Origin: Streptomyces sp. Root1304
GTDB lineage: Bacteria > Actinomycetota > Actinomycetes > Streptomycetales > Streptomycetaceae
DNA: 64,000 nucleotides
Direction: 5' to 3'
NCBI RefSeq assembly: GCF_001426405.1
Contig: NZ_LMEP01000024.1
Span: forward strand, 42,678 to 106,677
Shown: positions 26,009 through 36,814 of the stretch, piece after piece
Position numbering within the stretch: position 1 is the stretch's first letter
Layout of the letters: each line of letters starts with the position of its first letter
Notes under the pieces: model-generated
What the model saw: only the letters and a program-made list of their open reading frames with translations
Databases searched by the model: none
Told to the model about the DNA's origin: nothing
Made by a program: the position numbers and the translations under genes

Positions 26009-27283
26009 GTGAAGAGCTGGAGCGGCCGGAGCGGCCTCGCCAAGGTGGACCTCTACACCCGTGTGACGGCGTACATGCTGCTGTGGTCCGCCGTGTTCGT
26101 CCTCGGACTGCTGCTCCTGGTCCGGCCGATCCGGCACGAGGCCCCGCTGTTCCTCGTCGTCACCGCACCGCTGCTCAACCTCGCCAACGGCGTCCTCTGC
26201 CACCGCTTCCTGCGCCGCGCCATGGACGCCTACCTGCGGCCAGGGACCGTGCTCCCGGCCCGCACGGTGCTGCCCGCGGCGGCGGCAGGGGCCGCGACCG
26301 CCGGGGCCGTCCTCCTCGAAGCCGCCACCGCCGACGTGCCCGAGCTGCTGCCGGGGATGCTCGGTGCGGCGCTCGTCCCCTTCCTCGCCGGCCACTGCCT
26401 GACCCTCCGCCCCCGGACCGTCGCCCTCCATCAGGCGCTGATCGTCGGAGTCCTCCTGGCCCTGGTGCCGCTCACCGGCCGGGACCTCGCCGCGAGCGTC
26501 GTCGGCGTGGCCACCGTCGCCTTCGTCACCGGCTGGCTGGCCGTCACCGTCCGCGTCTCGCTCTGGGTGCTCGGCGTCGTCTTCGAGTTGCGCGAGGCCC
26601 GCGACGTCCAGGCCAGGCTCGCGGTCGCCGAGGAACGGCTGCGCTTCGGGCGGGACCTGCACGACATCCTCGGCCGGAACCTGTCCGTGATCGCCCTCAA
26701 GAGCGAGCTCGCCGTCCAGCTCGCCCGGCGCGAACGCCCCGAGGCCGTGGACCAGATGACCGAGGTCCAGCGGATCGCCCGGGAGTCCCAGCGGGAGGTG
26801 CGGGACGTCGTACGCGGCTACCGCGAGGCCGACCTGCGGGTGGAGCTGGAGGGCGCGCGGGGGGTGCTGGGCGCGGCCGGGATCGACTGCGCCGTCGAGT
26901 CGCCCGGCCCGGGGCTCGACCTGCCCGGCGAGGTCAGGTCGGCGCTCGGGTGGGTGGTCCGGGAGACCACGACGAACGTCCTGCGACACGGGGACGCGCG
27001 GCGCTGCGCGATCGTCCTGAGCGAGGAGGAGGACACGGTGCTGCTGACGGTGGAGAACGACGGGCTTCCCCGTCCGTCCGGGCCCGGCCTCGTGTCCGGA
27101 GCCGGTGGAACGCCCGGAGCCGGTGGCGCGCCCGGTTCGGGGCTCGCGGGGCTGCGGGAGCGGCTCACGGCCGTCGGCGGGACGCTGGAGGCCGGGCCCG
27201 GCGAGGCCGGGACGTTCCTGGTGACCGCCCGGATCCCCCTGTCCCGTACCCCTCGTACGTCCCCCGTGGAGGTGGACCGATGA
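26009..27283 (+). CDS. Sensor histidine kinase (HisKA_3, NarL/DesK class)
   Basis: A 424-residue membrane kinase. About six transmembrane helices occupy residues 20-195 with no sizeable extracellular sensor, so it is an intramembrane-sensing type. The dimerisation/phosphoacceptor helix carries H218 in FGRDLHDILGRNLS. The HATPase domain follows, with the N-box region ETTTNVLRHG and the GLAGLRERL motif. A Gly-rich loop sits in the ATP lid. GTG 26009 follows GAGAGGGG. It overlaps its response regulator by 4 nt. Confidence 0.92.
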   Translation: MKSWSGRSGLAKVDLYTRVTAYMLLWSAVFVLGLLLLVRPIRHEAPLFLVVTAPLLNLANGVLCHRFLRRAMDAYLRPGTVLPARTVLPAAAAGAATAGAVLLEAATADVPELLPGMLGAALVPFLAGHCLTLRPRTVALHQALIVGVLLALVPLTGRDLAASVVGVATVAFVTGWLAVTVRVSLWVLGVVFELREARDVQARLAVAEERLRFGRDLHDILGRNLSVIALKSELAVQLARRERPEAVDQMTEVQRIARESQREVRDVVRGYREADLRVELEGARGVLGAAGIDCAVESPGPGLDLPGEVRSALGWVVRETTTNVLRHGDARRCAIVLSEEEDTVLLTVENDGLPRPSGPGLVSGAGGTPGAGGAPGSGLAGLRERLTAVGGTLEAGPGEAGTFLVTARIPLSRTPRTSPVEVDR

Positions 27284-27930
27284 CCGCTCCCGTACGTGCG
27301 GACACCGACGCACCCGTCCCCGTCCGCGTCCGTGTACTGCTCGCCGACGACGAGCATCTGATCCGGGGCGCGCTCGCCGCGCTGCTCGGCCTCGAGGACG
27401 ATCTCGTGGTCGTCGCCGAGGCCGCGACCGGGCCCGAAGCGCTCGCCATGGCACTCGCGCACCGCCCCGACGTCGCCGTGCTCGATCTGCAGATGCCGGG
27501 CGCGGACGGTGTGAGGGTCGCCACAGCGCTGCGGGACGAACTGCCCGGCTGCCGCACCATGATCGTGACCGGCCACGGCCGTCCCGGGCACCTCAAGCGG
27601 GCCCTCACCGCCGGGGTCCGCGGCTTCGTGCCGAAGACCGTCAGTGCCCAGCGGCTCGCCGAGATCATCCGTGCCGTACACGCCGGAAACCGTTACGTGG
27701 ACCCGGAGTTGGCGGCCGACGCCATCGCCGCGGGGGACTCCCCGCTGACCGCCAGGGAGGCCGAGGTGCTCGAACTCTCCGCCGACGGCGCACCCGTCGC
27801 GGAGATCGCCCGGCGCGCCTCCCTCTCCCCCGGAACCGTCCGGAACTACCTCTCGTCGGCCGCCGCGAAACTCGGTGCGGAGAACCGGCACACGGCGGTG
27901 CGTCTCGCACAGGCGAAAGGTTGGGTATAG
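27280..27930 (+). CDS. NarL/FixJ-family response regulator
   Basis: A 216-residue regulator. The receiver has acidic pocket D23/D24, phosphoacceptor D69 (VLDLQMPG), the Thr in IVTGHG and Lys in GFVPKTV. The LuxR-type HTH is at the C-terminus (LTAREAEVLELSADGAPVAEIA...SPGTVRNYLSSAAAKL). It should control the adjacent ABC exporter. The stop codon lies inside a TATAGT hexamer that may serve the following tRNA gene. Confidence 0.93.
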   Translation: MTAPVRADTDAPVPVRVRVLLADDEHLIRGALAALLGLEDDLVVVAEAATGPEALAMALAHRPDVAVLDLQMPGADGVRVATALRDELPGCRTMIVTGHGRPGHLKRALTAGVRGFVPKTVSAQRLAEIIRAVHAGNRYVDPELAADAIAAGDSPLTAREAEVLELSADGAPVAEIARRASLSPGTVRNYLSSAAAKLGAENRHTAVRLAQAKGWV

Positions 27931-27931
27931 T
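27926..27931 (+). promoter_or_regulatory. Possible -10 element of tRNA-Gly copy 2 overlapping the regulator stop
   Basis: TATAGT at 27926-27931 includes the TAG stop of the response regulator and lies 21 nt before the tRNA. No good -35 is seen, so read-through from the operon is an alternative. Confidence 0.35.
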
Positions 27932-27952
27932 TGGCTCCGCGCTACGGCGCAT

Positions 27953-28025
27953 GCGGACGTGGCTCAGTTGGTAGAGCATCACCTTGCCAAGGTGAGGGTC
28001 GCGAGTTCGAATCTCGTCGTCCGCT
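27953..28025 (+). tRNA. tRNA-Gly (anticodon GCC), copy 2
   Basis: Identical over 73 nt to 23874-23946. It starts 22 nt after the response-regulator stop codon. Confidence 0.97.
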
Positions 28026-28033
28026 CCACGAAG

Positions 28034-28063
28034 AAGCCCCCGGTCGAATCGACCGGGGGCTTT
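28034..28063 (+). terminator. Terminator after tRNA-Gly copy 2
   Basis: AAGCCCCCGGTC and its complement form a stem around a GAAT-type loop, followed by TTTCTC. Confidence 0.8.
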
Positions 28064-28183
28064 CTCGTGTCCGCGGAAGGTGTCACGCCGGGTGGCCCCC
28101 CAGCCCCCGGCCCTGGCCCCCGGACGCTGGGAGCCAGGGCCGGGGGCCAGGGCCGGGGGCCAGGAGGCCAAGGCCTCAGGGCC

Positions 28184-29092
28184 TCAGAAGCTGTCGGACC
28201 AGCCCTTGCCGGTCAGCAGCTCGTACGCCTCCAGGTACTTGGCGCGCGTCGCGTCCACGATGTCCTGCGGGAGCGGCGGCGGGGGCTGCTCGCTCTTGCG
28301 GTCCCAGCCGGAGGCCGGGGAGGTCAGCCAGTTCCGGACGAACTGCTTGTCGTACGAGGGCTGGGCGCGGCCCGGCTGCCACTGGTCGGCCGGCCAGAAG
28401 CGCGAGGAGTCCGGGGTGAGGACCTCGTCGGCGAGGATCAGCGTCTCCCCGTCGAAGCCGAACTCGAACTTGGTGTCCGCGAGGATGATCCCGCGCTCGC
28501 GGGCGATGTCCCGGGCCCTGCCGTACACGGCGAGGGTCGTCTGGCGCAGCAGCGCGGCGGTCTCGGCGCCGACCTGGCGGGCGACCTCCTCGTAGGAGAC
28601 GTTCTCGTCGTGGTCGCCGACGGCGGCCTTCGTCGCCGGGGTGAAGATCGGCGCGGGCAGCTCGGAGCCGTCGCTGAGCCCCTCGGGGAGCGCGAGGCCG
28701 CACACCGTGCGGGACTCGTCGTACTCCAGGAGGCCGGAGCCGGTGAGGTAACCGCGGGCCACGCACTCGACGGGGACCATGTTCAGCGACTTGCAGACCG
28801 TGGTGCGGCCCGCCCAGTCGGTGGGGGCGCCGGCCGGCAGCTCGGTCGACAGGACGTGGTGCGGGACCAGGTCGGAGAGCTGCTCGAACCACCACAGGGA
28901 CAGCTGGGTGAGGACCCGGCCCTTGTCGGGGATCTCGGTGGGCAGCACCCAGTCGAACGCGGACATGCGGTCGCTCGCCACCATCACGAGGTCACCGGCC
29001 TCGTCGCGGTACAGGTCGCGCACCTTGCCCGTGTGGAGATGGGTGAGGCCCGGGACCTGGACGGGCTCGGGCTTTTCTACGAATCCGGACAC
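28184..29092 (-). CDS. purC: Phosphoribosylaminoimidazolesuccinocarboxamide synthase (SAICAR synthetase)
   Basis: A 302-residue enzyme that couples CAIR and aspartate with ATP. Family segments are HTGKVRDLY, VASDRMSAFDW, PVECVARGYLTGSG, LADTKFEFGFD and DEVLTPDSSRFWP. GTG 29092 has GGAGGAA 4-5 nt upstream and gives the expected N-terminus; the longer upstream frame is not family-like. Followed by a GC-rich repeated stretch. Confidence 0.96.
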   Translation of the reverse strand: MSGFVEKPEPVQVPGLTHLHTGKVRDLYRDEAGDLVMVASDRMSAFDWVLPTEIPDKGRVLTQLSLWWFEQLSDLVPHHVLSTELPAGAPTDWAGRTTVCKSLNMVPVECVARGYLTGSGLLEYDESRTVCGLALPEGLSDGSELPAPIFTPATKAAVGDHDENVSYEEVARQVGAETAALLRQTTLAVYGRARDIARERGIILADTKFEFGFDGETLILADEVLTPDSSRFWPADQWQPGRAQPSYDKQFVRNWLTSPASGWDRKSEQPPPPLPQDIVDATRAKYLEAYELLTGKGWSDSF

Positions 29093-29180
29093 GGTTCCTC
29101 CGCGTAGGTTGATCCAGGAGCGTGTCCGATTCTCTCGCACATCCGGGCGGCTCCGGCCTCCCGGCCCTGTGACCCCCCGC

Positions 29181-30641
29181 TCAGTCCCTCTTGCAGATGC
29201 GGTCGAGGAGATTCGCGGTGGCCCGCTGGACCCGTGCGTCGACATGGCCCGGCCGGTCCAGCGCCGGCGACCAGGCGAAGGTGCCGGACGCGAACACCCA
29301 CGCCCCGGACGGGGCCCGGTAGAGCGAGGTCTCCTGGTGGCGCAGCGTCCCCTCGCTGTCCGGGTACGGCGAGTGCGCGAGCAGGATGCGGCCCTGGTGC
29401 TCGGGGAGCGCCGTACGCGGGTAGTAGCGGTCGGCCTCGCCCGCCACCAGGCCCGGCAGCTCGTCGCCGTCGCCGGCGCCGGTGGCCTCCCAGAGCCAGT
29501 GGTCGGCGTTCCGCACGATCAGCGGGTGCGGTTCGGGCACCCGGCCCGCGTACTGGATGCCGAGGAGTTGCTGCTCGGGCCGGTCGACCTCGCGCCAGAG
29601 CGCGGGGCGGCCGGGGCCGCGCCGCTTGCGGCAGGTGAGCAGCCGGTCCGGCACGCCGGACGGCGAGGGGCCCAGCTCCACCTGCCAGTACATGGTGTTG
29701 GCGGAGAGGAAGACGAGCGAGGTCCCCTGGTCGCGGGCGCGCTCGGCGGTCCGCCGCATCGGCGCCGACCAGTACTCGTCGTGCCCGGGGAAGACCAGGC
29801 CCCGGTAGCGGCTCGGGTCGACCCGGCCGGCGTGCAGGTCGCGCGTCTCGGCGTACGCCAGGTCGTAGCCGTAGCGCTCGGCCCAGCGGATGAAGTCGTA
29901 CGCGTGCCCCACGTGCAGGGGCAGCCCCGCGCCCGCGTACGGGCGGTCGAAGGAGACGGTGACGGCCGCCTCCTCCTCGCCGAGCAGCCGGCCCTCCTCG
30001 TCCCACGCGTGGTAGAGGCTGGCGCCGGTGTGGCCGTCCTCCGGATAGAGGTTGTACGCCTGCCAGGTCACGTCGGGGAGGACCAGGAGCAGATCCGCCG
30101 GATGGTCGTCGCGGACCGTGAAGGGGATGTGCGAGCGGTGGCCGTCGGCGGTGGTCAGCACGGCGACGTACGCCCCGATCGACCAGTAGGACGGGACCTG
30201 CAGCCGCCAGGACTGCCACCAGTGGTGGCAGGAGACCGTGCGGTCGGCGGTGAGCGGGGCGGGCTGGACGATCCCGGAGAGCCGCGGGCTCGTGATGATC
30301 TTCGCGGCGCCGTGGCCGCCGTAGTGACCGATCCGGTAGATGTCGACCGAGAACTGCTGCGGCGGGTCCACCGTGACGTGGAAGTCGATCGACTCGCCCG
30401 GCGCGACGGCGCCGTCGGACGCGAAGCCCTTGATCTGGCGCCGGACGTCGTCGGCCGTGCGCGGGCCTCCGCTGCCGCCCCGGGCCAGGACCTCGTCCGC
30501 GTACCAGGGGACCATCTGGCCGGTGTCGTCGAAGTAGTTCTCGGAACCGCGCAGCCAGGGCAGCGGGCCCTGGCCGAAGGGATCGGTGACGGCGTGCGCC
30601 AGCGCGCCCGATTCCCACCGCCTGATCTGGTCCGCCCCCAT
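29181..30641 (-). CDS. N,N-dimethylformamidase beta subunit-like protein
   Basis: A 486-residue protein resembling the large-subunit C-terminal domain of dimethylformamidase. Features include GSENYFDDTGQ near the start, an Ig-like segment with YRIGHYGGHGA, WQAYNLYPEDG, and the glutaminase-like core with VFPGHDEYWS and FLSANTMYWQV. In DMFase the related domain binds mononuclear iron; the ligands cannot be assigned by eye here. ATG 30641 has GGGAGGGG 6 nt upstream. The substrate is unknown. Next downstream gene is purC (88 nt). Confidence 0.75.
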   Translation of the reverse strand: MGADQIRRWESGALAHAVTDPFGQGPLPWLRGSENYFDDTGQMVPWYADEVLARGGSGGPRTADDVRRQIKGFASDGAVAPGESIDFHVTVDPPQQFSVDIYRIGHYGGHGAAKIITSPRLSGIVQPAPLTADRTVSCHHWWQSWRLQVPSYWSIGAYVAVLTTADGHRSHIPFTVRDDHPADLLLVLPDVTWQAYNLYPEDGHTGASLYHAWDEEGRLLGEEEAAVTVSFDRPYAGAGLPLHVGHAYDFIRWAERYGYDLAYAETRDLHAGRVDPSRYRGLVFPGHDEYWSAPMRRTAERARDQGTSLVFLSANTMYWQVELGPSPSGVPDRLLTCRKRRGPGRPALWREVDRPEQQLLGIQYAGRVPEPHPLIVRNADHWLWEATGAGDGDELPGLVAGEADRYYPRTALPEHQGRILLAHSPYPDSEGTLRHQETSLYRAPSGAWVFASGTFAWSPALDRPGHVDARVQRATANLLDRICKRD

Positions 30642-30944
30642 GCTGCGCCCCTCCCTCGACTCCCCCGGTCGGTGATCGGCTCGCGGCCGGTCGATGCCGC
30701 TGGTCCGTGCCTCTGTCAGTGACGGTCTCCAGCACATCACATAACGCACGCACTCCGTCACCGTTCGTCGTGAATTGACGAGAGTGGAACTCCGGACTCC
30801 GGGAGGGGTGGGGCGGGGGTATGCGGGGGAGGGCTCGGGGACGCGCTCTTTGGGGGCTTGCAGGGGGCGCGATCGGTGCGGGGCTTCGGGGCGCGCTCGG
30901 CGTGGCGCTTCGGGGGGCGCGATCGGCGTGGGCCGGGCCCGCGC

Positions 30945-32957
30945 TCAGATCAGGCGTACGGGCTTCTCCGGGCGGACGCCCGTCCGCGCCAGCCAGAGGC
31001 GCAGTGGCTCCGGGTCGCCGTCCTCGACGAGGGCGAGGACCCGGGGGCCGAGATCGGCCGCCCGCTCGCCGCCGACCAGCAGGGCGGGCCCGTCGAGCCA
31101 GTCGAGGCCCGCGACGGCCTCGGCGGTGTCCACGGCCGCGCAACAGACCATCGCGGTCACGTGGTCGGCGAGCAGATCGCGGCCGCTGCGGGGCGGCTGG
31201 AGCGGGAACAGCGGCAGGGGCCCGTCGGGACCGCTGACCACGGGAGGCGGGGGGCCGGCCCGGTCGTCGCTCCCGGCGCCCCGGGGAGCCGCTTCGGAGG
31301 AAGCAGTGGGGGCGGACGCGCTGTCCGGGGCCGGGGTCGCGGCGGCGACGCGGGCCTCCCGTGCGGCGTCCTCGCGGGCGAGGAGGGCGCTCAGCGCGGC
31401 GGCGAGGGCTTCGGCGGCGGGATTGACGGGCTCATCCTCGATGGCGTCCTCGCCGCCGTCCTCGATGCCGTCTTCGATGCCGTCCTCGATGGCGTCGAGG
31501 AGTTCCTGGTCGGGGATGCCGTCGTCGGAGCCGAGGCCGTCGCCGGAGCCGAGGCCGGCGCCGTCCGGGCGGTCGCCGGCCGGGCCGCGGGCATCCGAGC
31601 TGCCCGCCTCCGGCACCTCCGCCTCGGTCTCCGTCTGCGTCCGCGTCTCCGTCGTCACCTCGTCCGCCGGCTTCTCCGGGTTCGTGGACAGGTAGGCGAT
31701 CACCCTGGTCAGCGTCGGCCCGTCGGCGGCCGGCGACGCCCCGGCCGGGGCGTCGGCCACGCCGAGGCCGTCGAGGACCTGGTGGAGCCGGGCCGCGTCG
31801 GTACGCCACTTACGGTCGACGACCTCCTCCGGGTACTGGCTCCACTCCACCGGCGACCAGTCGGGGCCGGGTTCGGCGGGGCCGCCGTGGAAGAGGCGGG
31901 CGGCGAGCAGGGAGGTGGCCTCGTCGACCGCGCCCGGCTCCTCCAGGAGATCGCAGGCGGGGCGCTCGCCGAGCCGGGACGAGAAGCCGTCCGCGAGCCG
32001 GTCCCGGCGGGAGAGCTCGGTCAGGGCGGAGACCACGCCCGCGTCGAGCTTGGCGGGCCAGCGGCCCATCCGCCAGGCGGGCAGCGCGACCCGGGTCAGG
32101 AGCCGGTCCCAGCCCGCGTACGCGAGGCCGACCTGCTCCTGGGCGACGATCCGTACGCCGTAGTCCACGGCCTGGGCGCGCTCCGACCCGGCGGCCGCCA
32201 CCCCGCGCTCCATCTCGGCGGCGTGCCCGCGGCAGGCACGGAGCAGGACCCGGGCGACCTGCCCGACACCCCGCGCGCCGAGCCGGCGGACGGGGTCGAG
32301 GCCGGCGTCGCCGGGCACGGCCACGGCGGCGTCCAGACCTCGGACGAAGCGGCGGGCGGCGGCTATGTCGGGATGCGCGGCGGGGCCCGTACCGGCGACG
32401 ACGGGCGCGAGCACGGCTCGCAGCTCGCCCACCCGCATCCACCACAGGAAGGGCGAACCTATGACGAGGACGGGAGCGCCCTCGGAGCCGCTTCCCCCGC
32501 CGGACGGTGTGCGCAGCGCCCGGTGCGCCCGGTGGGTGCGGTCCTCCAGCCAGCTGTCGCAGTCCGGGGTCAGGGCTATCGCCGCGGGGGCGGGGACGTC
32601 GAGCCGGTCGGCGAGGTCCCGGACGAGCCGGTAGAGGTCGGGCGCGGCGGATTCGGAGAGCTCCACCGTCGGCGTCGCGGCCGGGCGGGCCCGTACGACG
32701 ACGAGGGCGACGGCCGTGGCGGCGACCAGGACGAGGACCGCGAGGACGGTCACCACCCAGCGGGCCGTGTCCCAGCCGGCCCCCGTGAAGTGGCCGGTGA
32801 CACCGCCCGCGTAGAGCACGACGGCGACGGCGGCGGGGAGGACCGCGAGGCCCAGCGCCCTGCCGCGGACCCTGAGGACCGCGAGGGCCCGGGAGTGCGC
32901 GGCGCGCGCACCCCACTCCTCGCCGACAACGGAACCGGTACCGGACACGCCGTACAT
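30945..32957 (-). CDS. Large membrane protein resembling an inactive M48-type peptidase
   Basis: A 670-residue protein. Two transmembrane helices lie at about 35-55 and 66-90, followed by LYRLVRDLADRLDVPAPAAIALTP and then VGELRAVLAPVVAG (177-189), which looks like the M48 segment ELRAVLAHELGH with the zinc-binding HExxH lost. The middle is helical and unrecognised. Residues about 470-500 are an acidic repeat (DAIEDGIEDG), followed by an Ala/Pro linker and a C-terminal domain ending in KPVRLI. ATG 32957 follows GGAGGG closely; GTG 32960 is possible. M48 kinship is by eye only. Confidence 0.6.
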   Translation of the reverse strand: MYGVSGTGSVVGEEWGARAAHSRALAVLRVRGRALGLAVLPAAVAVVLYAGGVTGHFTGAGWDTARWVVTVLAVLVLVAATAVALVVVRARPAATPTVELSESAAPDLYRLVRDLADRLDVPAPAAIALTPDCDSWLEDRTHRAHRALRTPSGGGSGSEGAPVLVIGSPFLWWMRVGELRAVLAPVVAGTGPAAHPDIAAARRFVRGLDAAVAVPGDAGLDPVRRLGARGVGQVARVLLRACRGHAAEMERGVAAAGSERAQAVDYGVRIVAQEQVGLAYAGWDRLLTRVALPAWRMGRWPAKLDAGVVSALTELSRRDRLADGFSSRLGERPACDLLEEPGAVDEATSLLAARLFHGGPAEPGPDWSPVEWSQYPEEVVDRKWRTDAARLHQVLDGLGVADAPAGASPAADGPTLTRVIAYLSTNPEKPADEVTTETRTQTETEAEVPEAGSSDARGPAGDRPDGAGLGSGDGLGSDDGIPDQELLDAIEDGIEDGIEDGGEDAIEDEPVNPAAEALAAALSALLAREDAAREARVAAATPAPDSASAPTASSEAAPRGAGSDDRAGPPPPVVSGPDGPLPLFPLQPPRSGRDLLADHVTAMVCCAAVDTAEAVAGLDWLDGPALLVGGERAADLGPRVLALVEDGDPEPLRLWLARTGVRPEKPVRLI

Positions 32958-33237
32958 CACCCCCTCCTGCCCACGTCGGGACTGCCTGTGGCGGTGTTGC
33001 TCACTCCCCCACTGTGGCACCCGCCACTGACATCGCAATGCCGGTGGGCCAAGTGCCGGAACGCCTTCGCCGCACCCTAGTTGGGGCTGTGGCGGGCGTC
33101 ATCCGTATGGCCGAGCCGTCACTCGATGGAATGGCTTTGGGTAAAGGTGATGGCGCTCGGGCGGTCGTACGGTGCACTGCTTCTCCACCGCACGGCCACA
33201 AGAGGAATCCGGAGGTACCGGGTGATTCCGGGTGGAA

Positions 33238-34488
<1,251 letters not shown>

Positions 34489-34549
34489 GCCTGTCAGGGT
34501 AGCCCGCCGGCCGGGATGCCCCTTGTGCGGGCCACCGAGCGAGACGCCC

Positions 34550-36745
34550 CTACTCGTTCGTGTATTCCTCCACAACCGTGGCTCCGAGCTCGCGCACGAT
34601 CAGGTCGTGCCCGGAGAGCGCCGAGTCGACGAGGTCCGGGTCGTCCTCCTCCGGCACGTCGTCCTCGGGCGCCACGGGCTGCGGTGCGGGCGGCGCGTAC
34701 GAGGGCGCGGGGGCCTGCGCCGGCGGGGGCGCCTGGGAGAACGAGGGCGCGGGAGCGGCCTGCGCCTGCGGCGGCTGTACGGGGGCGGACGGCGGGGCCT
34801 GCTGGAACGCCGGGGCGGGGGCCTGCGGGCGGCCGAAGCCACCGGTGCCGCCCGAGCCGCCGAAGCCGGTGGCCGCCGGCGGGGGCGCGGCGCCGCCGGA
34901 GGGGTCGATGATCGCCTCGACCTTCCAGTTCACGTTGAACTGTTCGGCGAGGGCCTGCTTCAGGACGTCCTCGCTGCCGCTGCTCGCGAAGTTGTCGCGG
35001 GCGCCGGCGTTGAGGAAGCCGAGCTGGAGGGTGGTCCCGTCGAAGCCCGCCACCTGCGCGTTCTGGCTGAGCAGGATCCAGGTGAAGCGGCGCCGGTTCT
35101 TCACGGCGTCGAGGATCTGCGGCCAGAGATTGCGCACCTGGGCGGTGTCGCCGCCTCCGCCTCCGGTGGACGCGGGTGCGGGTGCGGGGGCCGGGGCCTG
35201 CGGCGCGGCGTGCTGCGGAGCCGCTACGGAGGCGGGGGCGGCCGGCGCGGAAGCACCGGGCCAGGCGCCGGGCGCGCCACCACCGGGGGTGGCGGCACCG
35301 GGCCAGGCGCCGGGACGCGGGGCGGCGGGCTGCGCCTGGGCGGGGGGTGCCGGCTCCGGCGGGGCCTGGGCGGGGGTCGGCGCCGAGGGGTGGTCGACCG
35401 CTGCCGGGGCGTGGGCGGGTGCGGCCTGCGACGGCGCCGGGGCATGGGCGTGGGACGGCGGGAGCGGGGGCGGGGCCATCGGAGTGTGGGCGTCGGGCCC
35501 GGGGACGTACCCCATCGCGGGCCCGGGCGCGGTCGCGGGCGGTCCGGCGGTGAACACCGGCGCCTGGGCGACGGCCGGAGCGGCGGCGGCCCCGCGCTCG
35601 AGACGGTCCAGGCGTGCCTGGACCGAACGCTCGTCGTCGAAGGCGGCGGGCAGCAGCACGCGCGCGCAGATCAGCTCCAGCTGGAGCCGGGGCGAGGTGG
35701 CGCCCCGCATCTCGGTCAGCCCGGTGTTGACGAGATCGGCGGCACGGCTCAGCTCGGCGGCCCCGAACACGGACGCCTGGGCCTGCATCCGCTCGATCAC
35801 GTCGACCGGGGCGTCGATGAGGCCCTTCTCGGCGGCGTCCGGCACGGCGGCCAGGATCACCAGGTCGCGCAGCCGCTCCAGGAGGTCGGCGACGAACCGG
35901 CGGGGGTCGTTGCCGCCCTCGATGACGGTGTCGACGACCTCGAACGCGGCGGCGCCGTCACCGGCCGCGAACGCGTCCACGACCGCGTCGAGCAGCGTCC
36001 CGTCCGTGTAGCCGAGCAGCGAGGTGGCCATGGCGTACGTCACGCCGTCGTCGGTGGCCCCGGCGAGGAGCTGGTCCATGACGGACATCGAGTCACGCAC
36101 GGACCCGGCGCCGGCCCGCACGACGAGCGGCAGCACGCCGTCCGCGACGGGGATGCCCTCGCGGCCGCAGACCTCGCCCAGGTACTCCCGCAGGGTGCCG
36201 GGGGGCACGAGCCGGAAGGGGTAGTGGTGGGTCCGGGACCGGATGGTGCCGATGACCTTCTCGGGCTCGGTCGTGGCGAAGATGAACTTCAGATGCTCCG
36301 GCGGCTCCTCGACGACCTTCAGCAGGGCGTTGAAGCCCGCCGAGGTGACCATGTGGGCCTCGTCGATGATGTAGATCTTGTAGCGGCTGGACGCGGGCCC
36401 GAAGAAGGCCTTCTCGCGCAGGTCACGGGCATCGTCCACACCACCGTGGGAAGCGGCGTCGATCTCGATGACGTCGATCGACCCCGGCCCGTTGCGCGCG
36501 AGGTCCCGGCAGGACTGGCACTCCCCGCACGGCGTGGGCGTGGGCCCCTGCTCACAGTTCAGACACCGCGCGAGAATGCGCGCACTGGTCGTCTTGCCGC
36601 ACCCACGGGGCCCGCTGAACAGGTACGCGTGATTGACCCGGTTGTTCCGCAGGGCCTGCTGCAACGGGTCGGTGACATGCTCCTGCCCGATGACCTCGGC
36701 GAAGGACTCGGGACGATAGCGGCGGTAGAGCGCGAGAGACGACAC
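34550..36745 (-). CDS. dnaX: DNA polymerase III subunits gamma and tau
   Basis: A 731-residue clamp-loader ATPase. Walker A GPRGCGKT (45-52), a zinc module with C61, C64 and CGECQSC (73-79), Walker B IIDEAH and the sensor SRTHHYPF are all present. After domain III (about 370) comes a 200-residue Ala/Pro/Gly-rich linker, then the tau-type domain (VRNLWPQILDAVKNRRRFTW), another Pro/Ala-rich stretch and an acidic end. GTG 36745 gives MSSLALYRRYRP. I see no slippery heptamer, so one long product is expected. Confidence 0.95.
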   Translation of the reverse strand: MSSLALYRRYRPESFAEVIGQEHVTDPLQQALRNNRVNHAYLFSGPRGCGKTTSARILARCLNCEQGPTPTPCGECQSCRDLARNGPGSIDVIEIDAASHGGVDDARDLREKAFFGPASSRYKIYIIDEAHMVTSAGFNALLKVVEEPPEHLKFIFATTEPEKVIGTIRSRTHHYPFRLVPPGTLREYLGEVCGREGIPVADGVLPLVVRAGAGSVRDSMSVMDQLLAGATDDGVTYAMATSLLGYTDGTLLDAVVDAFAAGDGAAAFEVVDTVIEGGNDPRRFVADLLERLRDLVILAAVPDAAEKGLIDAPVDVIERMQAQASVFGAAELSRAADLVNTGLTEMRGATSPRLQLELICARVLLPAAFDDERSVQARLDRLERGAAAAPAVAQAPVFTAGPPATAPGPAMGYVPGPDAHTPMAPPPLPPSHAHAPAPSQAAPAHAPAAVDHPSAPTPAQAPPEPAPPAQAQPAAPRPGAWPGAATPGGGAPGAWPGASAPAAPASVAAPQHAAPQAPAPAPAPASTGGGGGDTAQVRNLWPQILDAVKNRRRFTWILLSQNAQVAGFDGTTLQLGFLNAGARDNFASSGSEDVLKQALAEQFNVNWKVEAIIDPSGGAAPPPAATGFGGSGGTGGFGRPQAPAPAFQQAPPSAPVQPPQAQAAPAPSFSQAPPPAQAPAPSYAPPAPQPVAPEDDVPEEDDPDLVDSALSGHDLIVRELGATVVEEYTNE

Positions 36746-36814
36746 ATGTACGAGGTTATAGGCGCGCACCGACAACCCGGGAAAAAGCACCGGGGCGGGG
36801 TGGGGGCGGAGGGC

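Noticed and set aside
28080..28180. CRISPR-like or regulatory repeat made of CCAGGGCCGGGGG copies after tRNA-Gly
   Set aside because: Only two or three short GC-rich copies without spacers; best seen as low-complexity DNA able to form a hairpin near the purC 3' end.
30780..30944. GC-rich repeated stretch with GGGGCGCGATCGG copies
   Set aside because: Short direct repeats in a 165-nt spacer without a gene, promoter hexamers or a clear terminator; nothing further can be claimed.
34550..36745. Programmed frameshift in dnaX for a separate gamma product
   Set aside because: I found no A-rich slippery heptamer with a downstream hairpin; actinobacterial dnaX is not known to need one.
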